Source: Microbacterium candidum (GTDB lineage Bacteria; Actinomycetota; Actinomycetes; Actinomycetales; Microbacteriaceae). Taken from it: a stretch of DNA of 64,000 nucleotides. The position numbers and the translations under genes were made by a program. Where the stretch lies: assembly GCF_030315975.1 (NCBI RefSeq), contig NZ_JASXSZ010000007.1, positions 1 to 64,000 on the forward strand, given 5' to 3'. Below, piece by piece: positions 1 through 8,846 of this stretch (positions are counted from its first letter, which is position 1; the number at the start of each line of letters is the position of its first letter). The notes beneath the pieces are model-generated. The model was not told the origin of the DNA, searched no databases, and saw only the letters and a program-made list of their open reading frames with translations.

Positions 1-2
1 TC

Positions 3-26
3 CCGGGCATGGGCGCCGCAGGCTGA
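3..26 (+). CDS. Possible 3' end of an upstream gene (partial)
   Basis: The first bases read in frame to a TGA at 24-26, giving a tail PGMGAAG. In operons of this type the gene before malF is normally the sugar-binding lipoprotein (MalE), so this could be its last codons. Only eight codons are present, so the identity cannot be tested from this window. Confidence 0.25.
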   Translation, partial: PGMGAAG

Positions 27-37
27 TCCCTCTCCTG

Positions 38-67
38 GGCGGGCGGTGCCTCCCGGCACCGCCCGCC
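38..67 (+). terminator. Strong GC hairpin upstream of malF
   Basis: A perfect 13-bp inverted repeat (38-50 with 55-67) encloses a 4-nt TCCC loop. There is no run of T after it. It sits about 35 nt before the ribosome binding site of the first permease gene. Such hairpins between the binding-protein gene and malF often cause partial termination or mRNA stabilisation so that binding protein exceeds permease. That role is inference. Confidence 0.5.
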
Positions 68-114
68 GTACCATCCGAACCAGAGCGAACCCGAGCGCAC
101 AGGAGCCGACGCCG

Positions 115-1743
115 ATGACCGGACCCACCCTCGAGAAGCCGCCGGTCTCGCCGGCCGAGCGTGCGGCGCAGCGTCGCCAGAAGCGCGCCATCGCCTACGC
201 CGAGGCCGCCTCTGCGGGCTGGAAGGTGTGGACCGCCAAGATCGTGATGCTGGGCATCATCGACGCCCTCGCCGTCTATGCGATCCTCGTGCTGGTCGGG
301 CAGGGGCAGTGGCTCGTCCCGCTCATCATCGGCGTCGTCGGCGTCGCCATCAACGTCGTCTACCTGAAGCCCGGGCTCCTCCCGGCCAAATACCTGACGC
401 CGGGACTCGTGTTCCTGTTCGTCTTCCAGATCTTCGTCGTCCTGTTCTCGGCATACATCGCCTTCACCAATTACGGAACCGGACACAACTCGACGAAAGA
501 GGATGCGGTCAACGCGCTCCTCCTGCAGTCCCAGACCCGCGTGGACAACTCGCCGGTCTACCCGGTCTCGGTGCTCGAGCGCACGGGCGACTTCTTCCTC
601 CTCGCCACCGACCCGAAGACCCACCAGGTCTACGTCGGCGGCAAGAACCGCCCGCTTGAGAAGGTCGAGCACCCGGACATGTCCGGCGGCACCGCGACCG
701 GCGCCCCCGGCTACCGCACCCTGAACTTCAACGAGATCGTGCAGAACCAGGACGCCATCGCCGCCCTGTCTGTCCCGCTCACGAAGGATCCGAACGACGG
801 GTACCTCAAGACCACCGACGGCACGAACGCCTACGTCTTCCTGTCGAACCTGAAGTGGGATCCGCAGGCGAACACGATGACCGACACGAAGACCGGCACC
901 GTGTACTACGACAACGGCCACGGCTCCTTCCAGGCCAAAGACGGGCAGAAGCTCGAGGTCGGCTGGTCGGTCTGGGTGGGCTTCGAGAACTTCGTCCGCG
1001 CGTTCACGGATGCCTCGATCCGCGGTCCGTTCTTCGCGGTGCTCGCCTGGACGATCGTCTTCGCGTTCCTCTCGGTGGCGACGACCTTCATCCTCGGTCT
1101 GTTCCTCGCGATCGTCTTCAACGACCCCCGGATGAAGAGCAAGCGCTACTACCGGATCGTCATGATCCTCCCGTACGCGTTCCCCGCCTTCCTCTCCGCG
1201 CTGGTGTGGGCCGGTCTCTACAACACGGACTTCGGCTTCATCAACCAGGTGATCTTCGGCGGCGCCTCCATCCCATGGCTCACCGATCCATGGCTCGCGA
1301 AGTTCGCGATCCTCTTCACCAACCTGTGGCTCGGGTTCCCGTACATGTTCCTGGTGTGCACGGGCGCGCTGCAGTCGCTTCCGGAGGACGTCGTCGAGGC
1401 GGGCCGCATGGATGGCGCGAGCGTGTGGCAGATCTTCCGCCACCTGAAGTTCCCGCTTCTGCTCGTGGCCGTCGCGCCCCTGCTGATCTCGTCGTTCGCG
1501 TTCAACTTCAACAACTTCAACCTGATCTACATGCTGACCGGCGGCGGCCCTGCGTTCCCCAACGCGAGCATCAACGTCGGAGCGACCGACCTGCTGATCT
1601 CGATGGTCTACAAGGTCGCCTTCGTCGGATCGTCTCGCGACTACGGCCTGGCCAGCGCGTTCTCGATCATCATCTTCCTGCTCGTGGCGGCGATCTCCTG
1701 GGTGGGCTTCCGTCAGACCAAGGTGCTCGAGGAGCTGAACTGA
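115..1743 (+). CDS. malF: Maltose-type ABC transporter permease, MalF family
   Basis: Membrane subunit of a carbohydrate uptake ABC transporter, 542 aa. Three hydrophobic segments (about residues 40-62, 66-84 and 94-117) precede a large hydrophilic extracytoplasmic region (about 120-300), as in the P2 loop of maltose MalF. The C-terminal half has further helices and the ATPase-docking EAA loop around E428 (EAGRMDGASVWQ). The ATG at 115 is preferred over the in-frame ATG at 46 because AGGAG lies nine bases before it and 46 falls inside the upstream hairpin. The second permease follows one base after the stop. Maltose or maltodextrin is inferred from the amylase genes downstream. The ATPase is not in this window and is probably shared. 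Confidence 0.9.
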   Translation: MTGPTLEKPPVSPAERAAQRRQKRAIAYAEAASAGWKVWTAKIVMLGIIDALAVYAILVLVGQGQWLVPLIIGVVGVAINVVYLKPGLLPAKYLTPGLVFLFVFQIFVVLFSAYIAFTNYGTGHNSTKEDAVNALLLQSQTRVDNSPVYPVSVLERTGDFFLLATDPKTHQVYVGGKNRPLEKVEHPDMSGGTATGAPGYRTLNFNEIVQNQDAIAALSVPLTKDPNDGYLKTTDGTNAYVFLSNLKWDPQANTMTDTKTGTVYYDNGHGSFQAKDGQKLEVGWSVWVGFENFVRAFTDASIRGPFFAVLAWTIVFAFLSVATTFILGLFLAIVFNDPRMKSKRYYRIVMILPYAFPAFLSALVWAGLYNTDFGFINQVIFGGASIPWLTDPWLAKFAILFTNLWLGFPYMFLVCTGALQSLPEDVVEAGRMDGASVWQIFRHLKFPLLLVAVAPLLISSFAFNFNNFNLIYMLTGGGPAFPNASINVGATDLLISMVYKVAFVGSSRDYGLASAFSIIIFLLVAAISWVGFRQTKVLEELN

Positions 1744-1744
1744 C

Positions 1745-2752
1745 ATGAGCGACAACACGTCCGGCACGAAGACCACGGCCGACCTCGACGAACTCGCCGT
1801 CGGCGAGGTGGATGCGCGCTCGGTCGCCCTCGCCGGCGCTGAGGTCACGACCCGCGCCCTCGACGCGGGCACGCGCGGCACCGGCGCGCCTGCGCCGCGC
1901 CGTCCCTTCCCGCGCTATTTCCGCGAGACCGGATGGCGCCACATCATCGGCATCGTCATGCTCGTCTTCGCGGCGTTCCCGCTCGTGTACGTGCTGTCGG
2001 CCTCGCTGACGCCCGGCGGCACGCTGCTCAGCACAAACGGGCTGTTCTCGTCGGTGAGCTTCCAGAACTACATCGACCTGTTCAGCGATCCGGTGCGCCC
2101 CTACGCGAACTGGTACGTGAACACGCTCGTCATCGGGCTGTCCGCCGCCCTCGGCAGCGTGTTTCTGTGTGCGCTCGCGGCGTATTCCTTCTCGCGCATG
2201 CGCTTCAAGGGCCGTCGCGGTGGTCTGCTGACACTGCTCCTCGTGCAGATGTTCCCGCAGCTGCTCGCCGTGGTCTCGATCTTCCTGCTCATGTCGGCGA
2301 TCGGCGACATCTTCCCGGCGCTGGGCCTCAACTCCCAGATCGGCCTGATCATGATCTACCTCGGCGGAGCGCTGGGCGCGAACACCTTCCTCATGTACGG
2401 GTTCTTCAACACGGTCCCGGCCGAGATCGACGAGGCCGCGAAGATCGACGGCGCCGGCCACGCGCGCATCTTCTTCACGATCATCCTGCGCCTCGTCGCC
2501 CCCATCCTCGCGGTCATCGGTCTGCTCGCCTTCATCGGCATCACGGGCGACTTCCTCATCGCGTCGACGGTGCTGATCGACCCGGACAAGCAGACCCTTG
2601 CCGTCGGCCTCTACCAGTACGTGTCGACGGACGCGAAGCAGTGGGGCGTGTTCTCCGCAGGCGCGGTGCTCGCCGCCATCCTGCCCGTCGCGCTCTTCCT
2701 CTCCCTGCAGCGCTACATCGTGGGCGGCCTCACGGCCGGCAGCGTCAAGTAG
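1745..2752 (+). CDS. malG: Maltose-type ABC transporter permease, MalG family
   Basis: Second membrane subunit, 335 aa, starting one base after malF stops. The N-terminal 60 residues are hydrophilic, then six hydrophobic segments follow. The EAA loop is near E230 (EAAKIDGAGHARIF), in the usual place for the MalG/CUT1 class, and the protein ends in a short tail (GLTAGSVK) typical of MalG. It should pair with the preceding subunit and an unlinked MsmX/MalK-type ATPase. The amylase gene follows after two bases, so permease and hydrolase are co-transcribed. Confidence 0.9.
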   Translation: MSDNTSGTKTTADLDELAVGEVDARSVALAGAEVTTRALDAGTRGTGAPAPRRPFPRYFRETGWRHIIGIVMLVFAAFPLVYVLSASLTPGGTLLSTNGLFSSVSFQNYIDLFSDPVRPYANWYVNTLVIGLSAALGSVFLCALAAYSFSRMRFKGRRGGLLTLLLVQMFPQLLAVVSIFLLMSAIGDIFPALGLNSQIGLIMIYLGGALGANTFLMYGFFNTVPAEIDEAAKIDGAGHARIFFTIILRLVAPILAVIGLLAFIGITGDFLIASTVLIDPDKQTLAVGLYQYVSTDAKQWGVFSAGAVLAAILPVALFLSLQRYIVGGLTAGSVK

Positions 2753-2754
2753 GG

Positions 2755-4224
2755 ATGCGTCGGCTCCGAGCCGCGGCCGCGTTCGTCGCGGCCGCGGTGG
2801 TGCTCGCGGGGCTCGCAGGCTGCGCGGGCACGTCCGCTCAGCCGAAGGCGGCCGCATCCCACCCTCCTGTGATCGGGGGAGTCGGGGTCGAGATGTTCCA
2901 GCGCCCCTGGACGTCGATCGGCGCCGAGTGCGGTTCGACGCTCGGACCCGCGGGCTTCTCGTGGGTGCTGACCTCGCCGCCGCAGGAGCACATCACCGGT
3001 TCGCAGTGGTGGACGTCGTACCAGCCGGTCAGCTACGCCGTCGACTCGAAGCTCGGCACCGAGGAGCAGTTCGCCGACATGGTGACGGCGTGCAAGGCGG
3101 CCGGTGTGAGGGTCGTCGCCGACGCGGTCATCAACCACATGACGGCGCAGGGCGCGGGGACGGGCTTCGCGGGCACGGCGTTCACGAAGTACGCCTACCC
3201 CGGCCTGTACACGCCGAAGGACTTCCACCACTGCGCGCTGACGCCCGACGGCTCGATCCAGGACTACACGTCGCGTGCCCAGGTGCAGACGTGCGAACTC
3301 GTCGGGCTCGCCGATCTCGACACCGGCTCCGCGCACGTGCGCACGACGATCGCGGGATACCTGAAGCACCTCCTCGGGCTCGGGGTCGCCGGATTCCGCA
3401 TCGATGCCGCCAAGCACATGGCGGCGAAGGATGTCGCGGCCATCGTGAAGCTCCTCCCCGCGGGCACGCCTGTCATCAGCGAGGTGATCCGCGGTTCGGG
3501 GGAGGCCGTGCAGCCCGAGGAGTACACCCGGATCGGGCAGGTCTTCGAGTTCCAGTACGCGCGCGAGCTCGGCCCGCAGCTGAAGGCCGGCGTGCTCATG
3601 GACCCCACTCGCATCGATGAGGTGCCCTCGAAGGATGCCGCCGTCTTCGTCGACAACCACGACACGGAACGCGGGGATGCCTCGGTCACCTACCGCGACG
3701 GCTCGCTCTACCTCATGGCGAACGCGCTCATGCTCGCAGACGACTACGGGACGCCCGTCATCTACTCGGGCTACGCCTTCTCGGATCCGGATGCGGGTGC
3801 CCCGCAGGGTCCCGACGGCCGGGTGATCGGCTGGGACTGCGCCGGCACCACCGCGCCGAAGGCGACCTACGCCGACGGCGAGGGCGTCTGCACGGAGGCC
3901 TGGAAGTCGATCGCGGGGATGATCGAGTGGCGCACCGCGGCCGCATCCGCTCCGCGTGAGCCCGGCGTATCGCAGGGCGCCGCGTACGGGTTCGAGCGGA
4001 AGGGCAAGGCGGTGATCGCCGCGAACCCGGGCTCGAAGCCGGAGACGCTGAGCGTGCCGACCTCCCTGAAGGACGGCGCCTATTGCGATGTCATCGCCGA
4101 TGGGCCCAGCATGAAGGGGTGCGCGGGCGGTGCGACCGTCCTCGTGTCGGACGGCATGGCGAGGTTCGAACTGGATGCGGGGCAGACCGCCGCGATCCAC
4201 ATCGGCGCCGAGCCGCACAACTGA
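2755..4224 (+). CDS. Secreted alpha-amylase, GH13 lipoprotein
   Basis: Starch-cleaving endo-enzyme, 489 aa. The N-terminus is a lipoprotein signal with lipobox LAGC and cysteine 23, so the protein is anchored outside the membrane. The four conserved GH13 regions are present: DAVINH (D123-H128), GFRIDAAKH with nucleophile D217, acid/base E243 in SEVIR, and transition-state D303 in FVDNHDTE. A C-terminal beta domain follows from about residue 380. It resembles the actinobacterial secreted amylase group. ATG 2755 is two bases after malG; the long in-frame upstream extension runs inside malG and is rejected. The enzyme would make maltodextrins outside the cell for the transporter to import. Confidence 0.92.
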   Translation: MRRLRAAAAFVAAAVVLAGLAGCAGTSAQPKAAASHPPVIGGVGVEMFQRPWTSIGAECGSTLGPAGFSWVLTSPPQEHITGSQWWTSYQPVSYAVDSKLGTEEQFADMVTACKAAGVRVVADAVINHMTAQGAGTGFAGTAFTKYAYPGLYTPKDFHHCALTPDGSIQDYTSRAQVQTCELVGLADLDTGSAHVRTTIAGYLKHLLGLGVAGFRIDAAKHMAAKDVAAIVKLLPAGTPVISEVIRGSGEAVQPEEYTRIGQVFEFQYARELGPQLKAGVLMDPTRIDEVPSKDAAVFVDNHDTERGDASVTYRDGSLYLMANALMLADDYGTPVIYSGYAFSDPDAGAPQGPDGRVIGWDCAGTTAPKATYADGEGVCTEAWKSIAGMIEWRTAAASAPREPGVSQGAAYGFERKGKAVIAANPGSKPETLSVPTSLKDGAYCDVIADGPSMKGCAGGATVLVSDGMARFELDAGQTAAIHIGAEPHN

Positions 4225-4270
4225 ACAACAACTCAAGGGCTCTGTCATGGCGTTCGGCCGTGCAACCACG

Positions 4271-4286
4271 TCGAAACGATTCTCGA
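4271..4286. promoter_or_regulatory. Candidate LacI-type operator before second GH13 gene
   Basis: TCGAAACGATTCTCGA is an imperfect palindrome around a central CG, the form of many LacI/GalR operators, and lies just before the ribosome binding site of the next gene. Actinobacterial maltose genes are often controlled by LacI-family regulators. No such regulator is in the window, so this is weak inference. Confidence 0.25.
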
Positions 4287-4298
4287 AGGAGCCCTGAT

Positions 4299-6203
4299 AT
4301 GCCTCTTGTGCCGCACCACGACAGCTCTCCGCTGCACGTCTCGACGCAGCATCCCTCGCTCGGCGACGACGTGCGAGTGCGCCTGCGCGTTCCCGACGGA
4401 TACGGTCCTGTCACGCACGTGATGGTCCGCTCCAACCCCGACCACGAGCCGCGCTGGTCGGAGGCTGCGCGCATCGGGCATGCCGACGGCTGGGAGTGGT
4501 GGGAGGCGACGATCACGATCGCGAACCCCCGCCACGGCTACCGCTGGCACCTCGTGCTCGCCGACGGCACGCAGGCCGCTCTCGGGCAGGGCGGCCTTAC
4601 GACGCTCGAGCCCCTCGACGGCTTCGACTTCGCGCTCGTCGCGGGCAACGAGCCGCCGGCCTGGATGAATGACGCGGTGCTGTACCAGATCTTCCCGGAC
4701 CGCTTCGCGCGCTCTGCGGCCGCCGATGACCGGCCCGTGCCGGACTGGGCGATCCCTGTCACGTGGGACACCCCCGTCGACCCCGAGGCGCCGGGCCGCA
4801 GCGGCCAGCTCTACGGGGGAGACCTCGACGGCATCGCCCTGCACCTCGACCACATCGACGGCCTCGGCGTCTCCGTCGTGTACCACACGCCGATCTTCCC
4901 GGCGGAGTCGAACCATCGCTACGACGCATCGAGCTTCGATCTCATCGACCCGCTCCTCGGCGGGGATGCCGCCTATCTCCGGCTGATCGAGGCGCTGCAC
5001 GCGCGCGGCATCCGGATCATGGGCGATCTGACGTCGAACCACTCGGGCTCCGCGCACGAGTGGTTCCGCGCGGCCTACGGGAACCCCGGCGCGGCGGAGG
5101 GCGATTTCTACTACTTCACGGATGCTGCGCACACGGAGTACGAGTCGTGGCTCGGCGTACCGAGTCTCCCGAAGTTCGACTGGCGGTCGCAGGAGCTGCG
5201 GCGCCGGTTCATCGAGGGGCCCGACTCGGTGGTCGCGAAGTGGCTCGCGGAGCCCTACGGCATCGACGGCTGGCGCATCGACGTCGCCAACATGACCGCG
5301 CGCCTCGGCGGCGAGGACCTCAACGCGGAGGTGCGGCAGATCCTCCGCCGCACGATGGTGGAGACGAACCCCGACACGCTCCTGCTCGCCGAGTCGACCA
5401 ACGACGCCGCGAGCGACCTGCAGGGCGACGCTTGGCACGGCGCCATGACCTACCCCGCGTTCACGCGCGGGCTGTGGGCCTGGCTCGGCGATCCGGATGC
5501 GGCGAACGAGTGGTTCTTCGGCATCCCGACCGGCCGGCCGCGCTACACGGCTCGTGAGTTCGCCGATCAGCTCGATCGGTTCACCGGCCAGATCCCGTGG
5601 CGTGTGCGCCTCGGGAGCATGCTGCCGCTCGACACCCACGACACCGCGCGGTTTGCGACGATCGCGGGCGACGGCACCATCCCGCTTGCGGTGGGGCTGT
5701 CGATGGCCCTCCCCGGCATCCCCGTCGTCTTCGCGGGCGACGAGTTCGGGCTCACTGGCGTCGATGGCGAGATGAGCCGCACTCCGATCCCGTGGCATCG
5801 CGTCGACGAGCCGTCCGTGGCGGGCCGCATCGACCTCTATCGACAGCTCATCGGCCTGCGCCGGGGGAGCGCTGCCCTCCGCGAGGGCGGATTCCGCTGG
5901 CTGCACGTCGACGACGACACGATCGTCTTCGTCCGGGAGTCCGCCGCCGAGTCCGTCCTCGTCGTCGCCTCGCGCGGCGACGTCGACCTCGCGCTGGACG
6001 CGCCGCTGCTCGATGCGACGGATGCCGAAGCCCTCTTCGGCGACGCGACGCTCGCGGTCGCGGGTGACGGATCGGCGGACATCGCCGCCGACGGCCCGGT
6101 GTTCGCGATGTGGCGTCTCGCCGGGGTGACCGCGCCCTCCGTTCCTGCTCCGGCCGCCGCCTCCGTCGACCAGGACGCCACGGTCGCGGAGGACGACCGA
6201 TGA
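4299..6203 (+). CDS. Cytoplasmic GH13 glycosidase (maltodextrin glucosidase/neopullulanase type)
   Basis: 634 aa with no signal peptide, so it acts inside the cell on imported maltodextrins. An N-terminal beta domain (about residues 1-115, rich in Trp) resembles the extra domain of cyclomaltodextrinase/MalZ-type enzymes. GH13 motifs are GDLTSNH (D243-H248), GWRIDVAN with nucleophile D328, acid/base E365 in LLLAEST, and LDTHDTAR with H447-D448. The last region has Thr where most members have Asn before His-Asp. The C-terminus (about 610-634) is Ala/Pro/Val rich and hydrophilic. ATG 4299 has AAGGA upstream. Its stop overlaps the next start (ATGA). Confidence 0.88.
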   Translation: MPLVPHHDSSPLHVSTQHPSLGDDVRVRLRVPDGYGPVTHVMVRSNPDHEPRWSEAARIGHADGWEWWEATITIANPRHGYRWHLVLADGTQAALGQGGLTTLEPLDGFDFALVAGNEPPAWMNDAVLYQIFPDRFARSAAADDRPVPDWAIPVTWDTPVDPEAPGRSGQLYGGDLDGIALHLDHIDGLGVSVVYHTPIFPAESNHRYDASSFDLIDPLLGGDAAYLRLIEALHARGIRIMGDLTSNHSGSAHEWFRAAYGNPGAAEGDFYYFTDAAHTEYESWLGVPSLPKFDWRSQELRRRFIEGPDSVVAKWLAEPYGIDGWRIDVANMTARLGGEDLNAEVRQILRRTMVETNPDTLLLAESTNDAASDLQGDAWHGAMTYPAFTRGLWAWLGDPDAANEWFFGIPTGRPRYTAREFADQLDRFTGQIPWRVRLGSMLPLDTHDTARFATIAGDGTIPLAVGLSMALPGIPVVFAGDEFGLTGVDGEMSRTPIPWHRVDEPSVAGRIDLYRQLIGLRRGSAALREGGFRWLHVDDDTIVFVRESAAESVLVVASRGDVDLALDAPLLDATDAEALFGDATLAVAGDGSADIAADGPVFAMWRLAGVTAPSVPAPAAASVDQDATVAEDDR

Positions 6204-7015
6204 CGGTGGATGCTGCGCGCTTCGAAGCCCTCTCGGCCGGCCTCGCGGACGGCGTGCGCGGGCACGACGACCTCATCGGTCTCGTGCTGCTCGGATCGGC
6301 GTCGGACGAGGCATCCGCCCGCCGAGACGAGTGGTCGGATCACGATTTCTTCGCGCTCATCGAGGAGGGTCGGGGCACCGCAGTGCGCCCCGACCTGTCG
6401 TGGCTGCCCGACCAGGACGGGCTGGTGCTCACCGCCCGCGAGGGCGAGATCGGCTTCGTCGCGGCGTACGACGACGGGCACGTCTTCGAGTTCGCGTTCT
6501 CCGAGGTGGGCGAGCTCTCCGGGGCGGTGGCGGGCGATGCGACCGTCGTCGTCGACGACGAGCACGGCACCACCGCGCGACTGCTGTCCGAGTCACGGGC
6601 GCGGGCCGCAGCATCCGACTCGTTCGATCCCGCGAACGACACGCGACTCGTCCTCGTGAAGCTCCTCATCGGCGTCGGCCGCGTGCGGCGGGGCGAGGTG
6701 CTGAACGGTCAGGCGTTCATCCGCCAGTGGGCCGTGCAGCTGCTGGTCCGGGCGATCCGCGGGCGGTTCCCGCAGGGGTCGACGACGGCGCGCGACACGA
6801 TCGATCCGGTTCGCCGCTTCGAGACCGACTTCCCGGTCGAGGCTGCGCGGATCGCGCAGGCGCTGGATCGACCGGCAGAAGAGGCGGCTCGCAGCCTGTT
6901 CGCACTCACCAGGGGTCTGCTCGAACAGGGGTGGGACGACTTCCCGTCGCGCGCCGCCGATGCGGTCGCGGATCGGCTGGGCTGGACCCGCGACGGGAGC
7001 GCCTTCATAGACTGA
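6200..7015 (+). CDS. Nucleotidyltransferase-fold protein
   Basis: 271 aa. The N-terminal part has the minimal nucleotidyltransferase signature: LGSAS at G32-S33, then SDHDFF with D47 and D49, matching the GSxS...DxD metal-binding pattern of aminoglycoside adenylyltransferase/KNTase-like folds. The remainder is helical. The substrate is unknown; similar small proteins include antibiotic-modifying enzymes and toxin-like MNT proteins, but no HEPN partner is adjacent. The start overlaps the preceding GH13 stop (ATGA), so it is translationally coupled to the glucan genes, possibly by chance. Confidence 0.75.
   Translation: MTVDAARFEALSAGLADGVRGHDDLIGLVLLGSASDEASARRDEWSDHDFFALIEEGRGTAVRPDLSWLPDQDGLVLTAREGEIGFVAAYDDGHVFEFAFSEVGELSGAVAGDATVVVDDEHGTTARLLSESRARAAASDSFDPANDTRLVLVKLLIGVGRVRRGEVLNGQAFIRQWAVQLLVRAIRGRFPQGSTTARDTIDPVRRFETDFPVEAARIAQALDRPAEEAARSLFALTRGLLEQGWDDFPSRAADAVADRLGWTRDGSAFID
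7008..7013 (+). promoter_or_regulatory. -10 box (TAGACT) of a probable leaderless promoter
   Basis: TAGACT lies seven bases before the ATG at 7021 and there is no purine-rich ribosome binding site. It sits inside the last codons of the preceding gene, so the FBP gene can be transcribed separately. Confidence 0.45.
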
Positions 7016-7020
7016 ACGTC

Positions 7021-7503
7021 ATGCGTCCGATGTCGGAAGAGCAGCTGCGGGCTGCATTCGTGAATGCGGGGCCCGACGACCTGCGCGTGATGGCCCTGCC
7101 CCACGACTTCGTCCTGACGGATTGGGACCATCTCGACTTCCTCGCGTGGCGGGATCCGCAGACGCGCGGCCGCGGGTATCTCATCGCCGAACACGGGGGC
7201 GGACCGGCCGGCGTCGTGCTGCGCGCCGCCAATGGCTCGTCGCACGCGAGAGCAGCGATGTGCAACCTCTGCCACACGATGCAGCCTGCCGACCAGGTGT
7301 CGCTGTACACGGCGCGCCTGGCGGGGGATGCCGGCGACCGCGGCGACAGCGTCGGCACGTACATGTGCGCCGACCTGTCGTGCCACGAGAACGTGCGGCT
7401 CGCGGCGCCCCTGGCGCCGAGCGAGGTGCGCGCGAGCGTGGACCGCCGCATCGACGGCACCCGTCACCGCGCCGAGGCATTCGTCGAATCGGTGATCGCG
7501 TGA
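7021..7503 (+). CDS. FBP-domain treble-clef zinc-finger protein
   Basis: 160 aa. The C-terminal half has four cysteines in two pairs, CNLC (C81, C84) and C116/C121 (MCADLSCHE). This matches the treble-clef zinc finger of the FBP family, named for the C-terminal domain of elongation-factor-G-binding (fibronectin-binding-like) proteins. Actinobacterial stand-alone members are thought to bind the ribosome or EF-G, by relation to FusB; that function is inferred. An alternative ATG is at 7030. The stop overlaps the next start (GTGA). Confidence 0.75.
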   Translation: MRPMSEEQLRAAFVNAGPDDLRVMALPHDFVLTDWDHLDFLAWRDPQTRGRGYLIAEHGGGPAGVVLRAANGSSHARAAMCNLCHTMQPADQVSLYTARLAGDAGDRGDSVGTYMCADLSCHENVRLAAPLAPSEVRASVDRRIDGTRHRAEAFVESVIA

Positions 7504-8414
7504 GCGCGACCCACAGCGTCCCGCCGGCGCGGGCGGTCGTCGTCGGCGACGCCCTCATCGACGAGCTGCGCGACGACCGCGGCGTGCGCGAGCTCGTCGG
7601 CGGCGCGGCGCTCAACGTCGCGGTCGGGCTCCGGCGGCTCGGCGTGCCGACGACCCTCATCGCGATGGTCGGCGACGACGAGGCGGGCTCGCACATCCGC
7701 TCCTACCTCGCCGACCACGGGGTCGAGCTCCTCGCATCGCCCTCGCCCCGCGGGTCGGCGCGCGCGGTCAGCACGCGCACCGACGGCGGCGAGCCCGCCT
7801 ACGTGTTCAATCCGGCGGCGCAGGGCCGACGCATCCGCTTCGGCGAGGCGGAGCGCGATGCGCTCGCGGTGGCTCCCCTCGTCGTGGTGAGCTCGTGGCC
7901 CTTCGAGGACGCGGAGCAGACGGACGAGCTGCTGGACGCCGTCGGTGTGGGACTCCTCGCGATCGACCCGAATCCGCGTCCGGGGCTCCTCAGCGACGCG
8001 GCCGGATTCCTGCGCGGATTCGAGACCGCTGCCGGGCGGGCACGGCTCGTCAAGGTCGGCGAGGATGACGCGCGGCTGCTGTACGGGCGTCCGCTCGACG
8101 AGGTCCGATCGCGCATCGCGGCGCTCGGCGTGCCGATCGTCGTGGCGACGGCGGGCTCCGCGGGGGCGTCGGTCACATGGTCCGGCGAGGTCGCGTCGCG
8201 GGGGATCTCGGCGCTGCCGGGCCGCATCGTCGACACGATGGGCGCCGGAGACGCCGTGCTCGCGGTGCTGTCGGACGCGCTGCTGGAAGGCGACGGCGAC
8301 TGGGCCGCGGCCCTCCAGAAGGCGATGGATGCGGCGGCCGCGACGTGCCGCTTCGAGGGCGGTCTGCTGCGCCTTCCCACGGCGCTCGAGCCCCGCTCGC
8401 ACGACGGCTCGTAG
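7500..8414 (+). CDS. PfkB-family carbohydrate kinase (fructokinase-like)
   Basis: 304 aa ribokinase-fold sugar kinase. It starts VVVGDALIDE, has the GGAALNVAVGLRRLG substrate-binding segment, and near the C-terminus the PfkB signature DTMGAGD (G248-A249-G250-D251, the Asp being the catalytic base). Related actinobacterial enzymes phosphorylate fructose or ribose; the substrate here is not determined. The GTG start overlaps the stop of the FBP gene. Confidence 0.85.
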   Translation: MSATHSVPPARAVVVGDALIDELRDDRGVRELVGGAALNVAVGLRRLGVPTTLIAMVGDDEAGSHIRSYLADHGVELLASPSPRGSARAVSTRTDGGEPAYVFNPAAQGRRIRFGEAERDALAVAPLVVVSSWPFEDAEQTDELLDAVGVGLLAIDPNPRPGLLSDAAGFLRGFETAAGRARLVKVGEDDARLLYGRPLDEVRSRIAALGVPIVVATAGSAGASVTWSGEVASRGISALPGRIVDTMGAGDAVLAVLSDALLEGDGDWAAALQKAMDAAAATCRFEGGLLRLPTALEPRSHDGS

Positions 8415-8454
8415 GCGCTGGGCCGTCGCCGTCCGACTCGCCCGCCGAACGAGC

Positions 8455-8522
8455 GGAGTCGATTCGACGGGCGGAGTGCGTCTCGCCCCGCGGAGGGTGA
8501 CTCCCATCATCGAATCGACTCC
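8455..8522. repeat. Extragenic inverted repeat between kinase gene and tRNA-Tyr
   Basis: Perfect 13-bp arms GGAGTCGATTCGA (8455-8467) and TCGAATCGACTCC (8510-8522) flank 42 bases. The similarity extends outward imperfectly into GAACGAGC / CTTCGTC. It is too long-spaced for a simple terminator and resembles an extragenic palindrome; it may also help end the kinase transcript. Confidence 0.6.
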
Positions 8523-8544
8523 CTTCGTCGGGTACGGCCGTCGA

Positions 8545-8574
8545 TTTCGGGGAGCGCGGGTTGGCGGGTAATAT
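8545..8574 (+). promoter_or_regulatory. Promoter of tRNA-Tyr
   Basis: A good -10 box TAATAT (8569-8574) with TTTCGG 18 bases upstream as a weak -35 (8545-8550). It lies 47 bases before the mature tRNA. Confidence 0.45.
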
Positions 8575-8621
8575 GGACACTCGCGCCTCTGGTCGACTGT
8601 ACAAGCCGGGCGGGTGCGCCT

Positions 8622-8703
8622 GGCGAGTTACCCAAGTGGCCAAAGGGATCTGACTGTAAATCAGCCGTCTACGACTTCGGGGGTTCGAATCCCTCACTCG
8701 CCA
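8622..8703 (+). tRNA. tRNA-Tyr (GTA)
   Basis: Acceptor arms GGCGAGT (8622-8628) and ACTCGCC (8696-8702) pair perfectly, with discriminator A8703. The anticodon GTA is at 8656-8658 in the loop CTGTAAA. There is a long variable arm as expected for a class II tRNA and a TTCGAAT T-loop. CCA is not fully encoded. Confidence 0.96.
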
Positions 8704-8711
8704 CCCATCGA

Positions 8712-8735
8712 AAAGCCCCGGTCCGCCGGGGCTTT
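8712..8735 (+). terminator. Terminator of tRNA-Tyr
   Basis: AAAGCCCCGG and CCGGGGCTTT form a perfect 10-bp stem with a 4-nt loop, nine bases after the tRNA. Confidence 0.9.
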
Positions 8736-8846
8736 GTCGTTTCCGCGACGAATGACCCCCCGGGCGCGTCCGGTGCGCATCCTGACACCTGGCATCCATC
8801 CACAGAAGCTCATACACCGCGTCGCGGACACCCTGGAGGTGTCAGG

